In this document: one piece after another, positions 58,426 to 64,000 of the stretch
Position numbering within the stretch: position 1 is the first letter of the stretch
How the letters are laid out: every line of letters begins with the position of its first letter
Source of the DNA: Phytopseudomonas seleniipraecipitans
GTDB lineage: Bacteria; Pseudomonadota; Gammaproteobacteria; Pseudomonadales; Pseudomonadaceae
Direction of reading: 5' to 3'
NCBI RefSeq assembly: GCF_900102335.1
Contig: NZ_FNBM01000011.1
Coordinates: forward strand, 1-64,000
Length of the DNA stretch: 64,000 nt
Made by a program: the position numbers and the translations under genes
The notes under the pieces: model-generated
Database searches by the model: none
Seen by the model: only the letters and a program-made list of their open reading frames with translations
Told to the model about the DNA's origin: nothing

Positions 58426-59499
58426 TCACGGGGCCAGTTGAACCGGCAAGGCCGGCTTGTCGCCCTGCTGCCAGGTGCCTGTCAGCGCGCCGTCCGCCTG
58501 GAATTCAAGTTCGAAGCGCGCGGGCGGCTCGCCGCTTTCGTGCAGGGTGACGTGGTCCTGCTGATGCTCGCCGCCCAGCTCGATGCGTGTGGCGTGTTTG
58601 TCGTAGAAGTAGCTCGCGGACAGGCTGTGATCGGCGTAAAGCTGCTCGAGCACCAGAGTGATGGGGTAGCGGCCCAAGGTGCCGTGGTAGACGCCCTGGC
58701 CCACACTGTTGGCTGGCAGTGCGCAGTTGCTGCGGCGCTGCAGCAGCACACAGCGACCGTACGCACTGAGGTCGCCGCTCAGCGCCTGATAGCTGAAGCG
58801 GTTGGCAAACTCGCCGAGGTCATCGAGCGCACGATTGACGTGAGCCGCGCAGGATCCGGCAATCAGCGTCAGGCTATCGCCGCTCAGTTGCACGCGGTCG
58901 TAATCGAGGCTGGCGTCACGGCGATCACCAAGGCAGCTGGTGTACATGGCGCGCTGGCCTTCCAGCCACTGCTCGTCATCGCTGAGTGCTTTGCCGTCAT
59001 CCGCTTTGGCAGGCGGCAGCTGGTCGAGGAAATCCTCCAGGCGCTTTGTTCGCAACCCTTGCACCTCGCTCTGCACACGCTGCAGCCCTTCAGCAGTGAA
59101 CAATTGTCGAAGGCCGACAGGCCGGCCGCTGGCCAGGTCGAAGCTGTAATTGCGCGTGCTCTGGCTGGTGTAGGCACCGGTGTACTCACCGTCGATGGCC
59201 AGAGACAGATAACCCGGCCCTTGGCCCGTGACCTGATAATCGAGGCTATTCACGCCCCAGATCTCGCCGTTTTTGGGCTGCACCTTCTCGAACGGCGATT
59301 TGGCGAAACGCCCTGGCAGGGCCTGGAGTTCGACGGTGTGCAGAAAGGTATTGATGCGCCCGATAGCGGGGCTGTCGCCGACCAGCAGCGGGAAGCGATA
59401 GGTTTCCCAGTCACTGCGCTTGGCGGTGAGATCGTCAATACGCACATCGGCCAGCGCAGGTAATGCGATGGCAAGCAGAGGCAGCAGCAGAAAGCGCAC
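58426..59499 (-). CDS. Exported protein of unknown function
   Basis: A 357-residue protein with a signal peptide (cleavage near LPALA-DVRID, residue 17). The N-terminal 150 residues (WGVNSLDYQVTGQGPGYLSLAIDGEYTGAYTSQSTRNYSFDL) look like the DUF4163/DUF3298 pair found in some periplasmic and anti-sigma proteins. The C-terminal part looks like a small beta-domain (YHGTLGRYPITLVLEQL). Two to four cysteines could form disulfides. I do not recognise it further. It may be co-transcribed with the DUF1835 gene, 17 nt away. Confidence 0.6.
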   Translation of the reverse strand: MRFLLLPLLAIALPALADVRIDDLTAKRSDWETYRFPLLVGDSPAIGRINTFLHTVELQALPGRFAKSPFEKVQPKNGEIWGVNSLDYQVTGQGPGYLSLAIDGEYTGAYTSQSTRNYSFDLASGRPVGLRQLFTAEGLQRVQSEVQGLRTKRLEDFLDQLPPAKADDGKALSDDEQWLEGQRAMYTSCLGDRRDASLDYDRVQLSGDSLTLIAGSCAAHVNRALDDLGEFANRFSYQALSGDLSAYGRCVLLQRRSNCALPANSVGQGVYHGTLGRYPITLVLEQLYADHSLSASYFYDKHATRIELGGEHQQDHVTLHESGEPPARFELEFQADGALTGTWQQGDKPALPVQLAP

Positions 59500-59603
59500 A
59501 GGGAATACCTTATTCGGAACCTGAAAGTCGGCCAGTATCCGCTAGCGAAAAGCTGACTGCCAGGCTCCGTTGAGGGTTCAGCAGGCGTGAGCCGATTGCA
59601 GGC

Positions 59604-61022
59604 TCAGAGCAGCTTGCCGGGGTTCATCAGGCCGGCAGGATCGAGGGCCTGTTTCAGCGTGCGCATCAACTCCAGCTCGAGCGGGTCCTTGTAACGGCGC
59701 GCCGCCTCTCGCTTGGCCTGGCCAAGGCCATGCTCGGCACTGATGCTGCCGGCGAACGCCCGGGTGACGTCGTAGATGACGTGCATGATTGCCTCGGCCT
59801 GGGCCTTGAAGGGCACGTCTTCGCTGCCAACCGGCTTGCTGATGTTGTAGTGCAGGTTGCCATCGCCAACATGGCCGTAAGCGACGATCCGCACCCCGGG
59901 AAACGCCGCTTGCAGCTGCTGATCAGCCGTCTCGATAAAGGCGGGGATGCTGCTGACCGGCACGCTGATGTCGTGCTTGAGGCTCGGCCCCTCATGGTTC
60001 TGCGCCTCGGAAATACCCTCGCGTATTTTCCACAGCGCGGCGACCTGGGTTTCGTTACCGGCCACCACGGCGTCCAGCGCTTCGCCCTGCTCGAACGCCT
60101 CGCCCAAGCCGTTTTCCAGCATCTCGTTGAGCGGCGCATCGAGCAACGTGTCGCTCAGCTCGATCAGCACGTACCAGGGATGAACCTCGGCAAACGGGTC
60201 GTTGCATCCGGCTACGTGACGCAGTACGAACTCGACGCTCTGTCGCGACATCAACTCGAAGCCCGTCAGCCGATCGCCACACAGCCCGCGCATGCGTCCG
60301 ATCAGATCGACCGCCGCCTGCGTGCTGGGCAGCGCGACCCAGGCGGTGGTGCGGCTGCGCACTGCGGGATACAGCTTGAGCACGGCGGCAGTGATGATGC
60401 CCAACGTGCCTTCCGAACCGATGAACAGCTGCTTGAGGTCATAACCAGTGTTGTCCTTGCGCAGGCCGCGCAAGCCATTCCAGATGCGCCCATCGGGCAA
60501 CACCACTTCCACGCCCAGGGTCAGGTCGCGCATGTTGCCGTAGCGCAGCACAGCGGTGCCGCCGGCGTTGGTGGCCAGGTTGCCGCCGACGGTGCAGCTG
60601 CCTTCGGCGCCCAGCGACAGCGGGAATAGTCGGCCGGCCTCGGCGGCGGCTTCCTGCAGGCGCTGCAGGATCACCCCGGCTTCCACGGTGATGGTCTCGT
60701 TGCCAGGGTCGACCTGGCGAATCTGCGTCATGCGCGTCAGCGAGAGCACCACCTGGTCGCCAGACGCATCGGGAATCGAGCCGCCGCACAGCCCGGTATT
60801 GCCACCTTGCGGCACCAATGCGATGCCGGCCTGCGCGCACAGCCGAACCACCTCAGCCACCTCAGCGGTCGACGCCGGGCGCACCACCAGCGCGGCCTCG
60901 CCACGGTAGGCGTTGCGCCAGTCGCTCAGGTAACTCTGCATGCGTTCGCTGTCGCGGATCAGACCGGCCTCGCCGACCACGTTTTCAAGTGACTTCGTCA
61001 GTGTTTCGGTCAGACGTCCCAT
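59604..61022 (-). CDS. FAD-linked 2-hydroxy-acid dehydrogenase (GlcD/D2HGDH-like)
   Basis: A 472-residue flavoprotein of the VAO/PCMH group. The FAD-binding half shows LVPQGGNTGLCGGSIPD and LGAEGSCTVGGNLATNAGGTAVL. The C-terminal cap has YGHVGDGNLHYNI and EHGLGQAKREAARRY. It oxidises a D-2-hydroxy acid such as D-2-hydroxyglutarate or D-lactate; which one is not clear. It is downstream of the MFS gene by 73 nt on the same strand, suggesting uptake and oxidation of one compound. Confidence 0.88.
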   Translation of the reverse strand: MGRLTETLTKSLENVVGEAGLIRDSERMQSYLSDWRNAYRGEAALVVRPASTAEVAEVVRLCAQAGIALVPQGGNTGLCGGSIPDASGDQVVLSLTRMTQIRQVDPGNETITVEAGVILQRLQEAAAEAGRLFPLSLGAEGSCTVGGNLATNAGGTAVLRYGNMRDLTLGVEVVLPDGRIWNGLRGLRKDNTGYDLKQLFIGSEGTLGIITAAVLKLYPAVRSRTTAWVALPSTQAAVDLIGRMRGLCGDRLTGFELMSRQSVEFVLRHVAGCNDPFAEVHPWYVLIELSDTLLDAPLNEMLENGLGEAFEQGEALDAVVAGNETQVAALWKIREGISEAQNHEGPSLKHDISVPVSSIPAFIETADQQLQAAFPGVRIVAYGHVGDGNLHYNISKPVGSEDVPFKAQAEAIMHVIYDVTRAFAGSISAEHGLGQAKREAARRYKDPLELELMRTLKQALDPAGLMNPGKLL

Positions 61023-61095
61023 GACGCGCTCCTCGGTTACAGGTGTTGTTCATCGGGCCGGGACGCGTGGCGTCGCTGCGGCCGGTGTGTGCAGA

Positions 61096-62403
61096 CTAAT
61101 CGTCCAGTTCGACCCGTTCGATTCGGCCGACCAGAAACAGATAGCAAAGCGCTGCCAGCAGGGCATTGAGCGCCACATAGGCGAGCGCCAGGTCGAACGA
61201 GCCGGTGCGGCTGACCAGATAGCCGACCACAATCGGCGTGGTGATTGCCGCCAGGTTGCCAAAGGTATTGAACAGCCCGCCGGACAGCCCGACGATCTGC
61301 CGCGGCGAGGTGTCGGCCACCAGCGTCCAGCCGTGTGAGCCGAACCCTTTGCCAAAGAAGGCCAGCGCCATCAGGCCGACCACTGCCGCATCGGATTCGG
61401 CATAAATGCACAGCACCATGCTGCTCGACAGCAGCAGACCGCAGACGATAGGCAGCTTGCGCGCCAGCGTCAGTGAATGCCCGCGGCGCAGCAGACCATC
61501 GGAGAACAGGCCGCCGAGCAAGCTACCGACGAAGCCGCTGATTGCCGGCAGGGCCGCGGCGAAACCGGCACCGAGCATGGTCATGCCGCGCGCCTGAATC
61601 AGGTAGACCGGGAACCAGGTCAGGAAAAAGTAGGTGATCGCGTTGTTGCAGTATTGGCCGAGATACACGCCCAGCAGGGTGCGCTCACGCAACAGCAATC
61701 CGAGATAACGCCACTGTGAACGCCCTGCCCCCGGCTTGTGCGGCTCGAGGTCGATGAGCCCGCCGCCCGATTCGATGTGGGTAAATTCCGCCTCACTGAT
61801 ATGCGGATGACTGCGCGGGCTGTGGATAACCTTCAGCCACAGCACGCAAAGCAGCAAGCCAAACACGCCCAGCACGATGAATACCTGCTGCCAGCCGAAG
61901 GTCTGCACCACCCAGCCCATCAACGGCGCGAACACCGCCGTGGCGGAATACTGCGCTGAGGCCGACACCGCCGTCGCCGTGGCGCGCTCGGTGGCGGGGA
62001 ACCATGCGGCGATGATCCGTGCATTACCGGGGAAGCACGGCGCCGCAGCAAAGCCCACGGTAAGGCGCAGCAGGAATAGCGTCGCAACCGTCCAGGACAG
62101 CGGCAGCAAGTCGACGAAGCCTTGCGACAGCGTCAGCAGCGACCAGGCAAACAGCGTGATGCCGTAAACGCGCTTGGCACCGAAACGGTCGAACAGCCAG
62201 CCACCGGGAATCTGCCCGATCACGTAGGCCCAGCCGAATGCCGAGAAGATGTAGCCCAGGGTCACCGCATCGATACCCAGGTCAGCCTGCAAGGCAGAGC
62301 CGGCAATCGACATGCTGGAACGGTCAGCGAACGTTACCGAGGTGACCAGAAACAGCATCAGCAGGATGCTGTAACGCACCCGCCCGTGTTTAAAAACAGG
62401 CAT
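61096..62403 (-). CDS. MFS organic-acid transporter (ACS family, GudP-like)
   Basis: A 435-residue 12-helix transporter of the anion:cation symporter family (glucarate, galactonate, phthalate). Signature segments are VTFADRSSMSIAGSALQADLGI, GYIFSAFGWAYVIGQIPGGWLFDRFGAKRVYG and PCFPGNARIIAAWFPATERATA. The substrate is a sugar acid or hydroxy acid. Its promoter carries an operator-like sequence shared with the divergent receptor gene. Confidence 0.9.
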   Translation of the reverse strand: MPVFKHGRVRYSILLMLFLVTSVTFADRSSMSIAGSALQADLGIDAVTLGYIFSAFGWAYVIGQIPGGWLFDRFGAKRVYGITLFAWSLLTLSQGFVDLLPLSWTVATLFLLRLTVGFAAAPCFPGNARIIAAWFPATERATATAVSASAQYSATAVFAPLMGWVVQTFGWQQVFIVLGVFGLLLCVLWLKVIHSPRSHPHISEAEFTHIESGGGLIDLEPHKPGAGRSQWRYLGLLLRERTLLGVYLGQYCNNAITYFFLTWFPVYLIQARGMTMLGAGFAAALPAISGFVGSLLGGLFSDGLLRRGHSLTLARKLPIVCGLLLSSSMVLCIYAESDAAVVGLMALAFFGKGFGSHGWTLVADTSPRQIVGLSGGLFNTFGNLAAITTPIVVGYLVSRTGSFDLALAYVALNALLAALCYLFLVGRIERVELDD

Positions 62404-62692
62404 AAGGCACGCTCATTCCGGGAACAGGGGTGGCCAGGCCGTACGGCGATGGCGGCCAAGGGCGCCTCGGCACATTGAATTGCCAAGGCGAGGCACCACA
62501 ACAGGTGCGGCGAGCGAACATGGCATGAGGCAAACGGGTATCTAGGCGCATTATTTTTCTTGTAGATTGTCAGCGTTGAATGGCCAGCTGATCACCGCGG
62601 CGCTCTCGCCGCCCGGCACGCTGACCCTCGCGTTGAACGTTTTGAGGCGATGGTATCGGAGAGAATCCGGCACCGTCGGCAGGCGTATCATT

Positions 62693-62718
62693 GAGATACG
62701 TTATCGTACGACTGTCAA
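62693..62718 (-). promoter_or_regulatory. Operator-like site in the MFS gene promoter
   Basis: Minus strand: TTGACA (62718-62713) is followed directly by GTCGTACGATAACGTATCTC (62712-62693). The 17-nt core fills the expected -35/-10 spacer; the -10 that would follow, CTCAAT, is weak. A bound repressor here would block polymerase. Confidence 0.6.
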
Positions 62719-62822
62719 AAAAACACCTTCATTGATCCGCGAGCGTCTTCGTCCACTGCGCAACGGTGAAGTTAGTGCTCTACGTAAACGCTCTAGACCG
62801 GGGCTTGTTCATGAAAAATGAG

Positions 62823-62850
62823 CCTGTCACATGCCGATCACATTGACAGG
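62823..62850. repeat. Inverted repeat over the receptor promoter -35
   Basis: CCTGTCA (62823-62829) and TGACAGG (62844-62850) pair perfectly with a 14-nt spacer. The right arm includes the TTGACA -35. Confidence 0.55.
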
Positions 62851-62871
62851 TTAAAGGCAGCTTGGTACTAA
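62843..62871 (+). promoter_or_regulatory. Sigma-70 promoter of the TctC-like receptor
   Basis: TTGACA (62843-62848), a 17-nt spacer and TACTAA (62866-62871) make a near-consensus promoter. It gives a leader of about 360 nt before the gene at 63240. Confidence 0.7.
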
Positions 62872-62880
62872 TCTGTTCAA

Positions 62881-62900
62881 GTCATACGACAACATATGAC
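62881..62900 (+). promoter_or_regulatory. Operator-like site downstream of the receptor promoter
   Basis: GTCATACGACAACATATGAC contains the inverted repeat GTCATA-N8-TATGAC. Its first 17 nt match the site in the MFS promoter at 14 positions, and all three differences are transitions. It begins about 10 nt after the -10. Confidence 0.6.
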
Positions 62901-63239
62901 AACCCAATAACAATAGTGAGGTTCAGGTCATGCCAAAGACCTTACCCGTCCGCGCCGATCGCCTTGCACCGCCCCGCCTGACGGGCTTCGGTAGCCTATG
63001 CCGAGCGCGCGCCGAAAACCATTCGTCCTCCCTATGCACCTGAGCTGCCCAACGCCACGTATTTCTTGCTGGCGGCAAGGCCATCGGCTTTCCAGAGTGC
63101 CCTTCTTCTCCGCTCTTTTCGACGTGACTGCCTTGGGCTTCGCATGTCGTGACGAGCACCTGCAAGACGTTCATCGAAGCACAAAAAACTCGGTTGTCTC
63201 GGTTGAGCCGGGCGACTTCTACACCCCACGGAGCCTCCA

Positions 63240-64000
63240 ATGAAAAAAATATTCCGCGCCTCCCTCCTCTCTGCCATGGTCGGTATGGGTGCCATCGGCG
63301 CCCATACCGCTGCGATCGCTGACGATGTCAAATGGCCGACCCGGCCCGTCCAGGTGGTCGTAATCGCCAACCCGGGTGGTGACACCGACTTCAACGCCCG
63401 CATGATGGCCAAGTACTTCAACGAAATCACCGGCAAGACCATGGTCGTGACCAACGTCGCCGGTGGTGGTGGCACCCTGGCCGCCGAACAGGTGAAGGGC
63501 GCTGCGGCAGATGGCAACACCATCCTCTTCACCCACCCGGGCCAGATGATCGTCAACGAAGTAGCGGGTCTGACTGAAGACAGCTACGAAACCTTCGATA
63601 TTTCCTGCATCGCTGGCGTGGACAAGAGCGCGGTATTCGTCGCCTCCAAGCAGTCCGGCGTAACCAGCATGAAAGACCTGATCGAGAAGTCCAAAGCCAA
63701 CCCGGGCAGCCTCACCTATGGCACCGAGATGGGTAACTTCTCCCACGTTCAAGGCCTGCAGCTGGAAAAACTCAGTGGCGCGAAACTGAAAATGGTTGAT
63801 GGCGGCACCGTATCCGACCGTGTGGTCGGCATGCTCGGTGGTCGTCTGGATCTCGGCGCGATGAGCTACGGCGCCGTACAGGACTACGTCAGCGGAGGCC
63901 AAATGGTCGCCCTGGGCCAGCCCAACGCCGAGCGTAACCCGCTGATCCCGGACGTGCCGACCCTCAAGGAGCAGGGCCTGGACATCACCCTGGACAAGCC
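63240..64000 (+). CDS. Tripartite tricarboxylate transporter receptor (TctC/Bug), 3' part outside window
   Basis: The first 253 residues of a periplasmic Bug-family receptor. A signal peptide (MKKIFRASLLSAMVGMGAIG, cleavage near IA-DDVKWP) is followed by WPTRPVQVVVIANPGGDTDF and the family motif NVAGGGGTLAAEQVKGAAADG. Such proteins bind citrate, tartrate or other carboxylates for a TctAB permease, which should follow to the right. The gene is cut by the window edge, not truncated biologically. Confidence 0.92.
   Translation, partial: MKKIFRASLLSAMVGMGAIGAHTAAIADDVKWPTRPVQVVVIANPGGDTDFNARMMAKYFNEITGKTMVVTNVAGGGGTLAAEQVKGAAADGNTILFTHPGQMIVNEVAGLTEDSYETFDISCIAGVDKSAVFVASKQSGVTSMKDLIEKSKANPGSLTYGTEMGNFSHVQGLQLEKLSGAKLKMVDGGTVSDRVVGMLGGRLDLGAMSYGAVQDYVSGGQMVALGQPNAERNPLIPDVPTLKEQGLDITLDK

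Larger units (their letters stand above)
62404..63239. other. 836-nt divergent intergenic region
   Basis: No protein gene here meets a good standard. It holds the two operator-like sequences, one clear promoter, an inverted repeat at 62823-62850 and one small open frame (MPKTLPVRADRLAPPRL..., 62930-63043, 37 residues) preceded by GTGAGG. The last could be a leader peptide, but codon use is not persuasive. The remainder shows nothing I recognise. Confidence 0.6.

Noticed and set aside
62567-62821. 84-codon frame in the divergent region
   Set aside because: It overlaps the MFS promoter and operator-like site and has no recognisable domain.

Overview
The window is chromosomal DNA of a Pseudomonas species (Gammaproteobacteria, high GC). 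This rests on gene order and family match, recalled without a search. The run rpmG-rpmB, dipeptide-binding protein, radC, coaBC, dut, algC, argB matches P. aeruginosa PAO1 around PA5315-PA5323. The run engB, ersA, polA, DUF2782, thrB, znuA/zur-znuCB, lipoprotein, metNIQ matches around PA5492-PA5505. The complete mtlEFGKDYZ polyol operon and several GTAG-type REP families point to a non-aeruginosa lineage. The sequence does not let me name the species.

Layout. 1-4.1 kb: end of an IS3-type insertion sequence, a 2OG-Fe(II) oxygenase, DUF2059 and DUF6436 proteins, a serine hydrolase, then ribosomal proteins L33/L28. 4.4-13.6 kb: peptide-binding protein, phytase-like esterase, RadC, and the coenzyme A/dUTP/phosphomannomutase/arginine run. 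13.8-17.1 kb: a TRAP transporter. 17.2-30.3 kb: hexose-6-P mutarotase, EngB, the small RNA ErsA with an AlgU-type promoter, PolA, homoserine kinase, the zinc regulon with two matching Zur-like boxes, and the methionine ABC transporter. 30.3-38.3 kb: GFA and VOC proteins, a LysR regulator, a frameshifted REP-associated transposase flanked by its REPs, a SCO copper chaperone, a SulP transporter with a beta-carbonic anhydrase, and Pgi. 38.4-48.1 kb: a 139-bp palindromic MITE-like element and the mannitol/arabitol operon, with a REP cluster between mtlE and mtlF. 48.2-55.7 kb: a second beta-carbonic anhydrase, a LexA-box radical SAM gene and a TriABC-type RND pump. 55.7-64 kb: bile-acid-type symporter and AraC regulator, DUF1835 protein, a secreted unknown, an FAD hydroxy-acid dehydrogenase, an MFS organic-acid transporter, and the start of a TctC/Bug solute receptor.

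How the genes work together. The mtl block is self-contained: uptake by MtlEFGK, oxidation by MtlD, phosphorylation by MtlY and MtlZ, with Pgi next door for fructose-6-P. ErsA is known in P. aeruginosa to repress algC; both lie in this window, and a possible pairing site sits at an internal algC start. The divergent region at 62.4-63.2 kb carries two near-identical operator-like sequences, one placed on each promoter, suggesting that one unidentified repressor controls both transport systems.

I found no rRNA, tRNA, CRISPR array or prophage. The clearest unexplained structures are the paired operator at 62.7/62.9 kb, the MITE touching the fructokinase stop codon, and the REP families.
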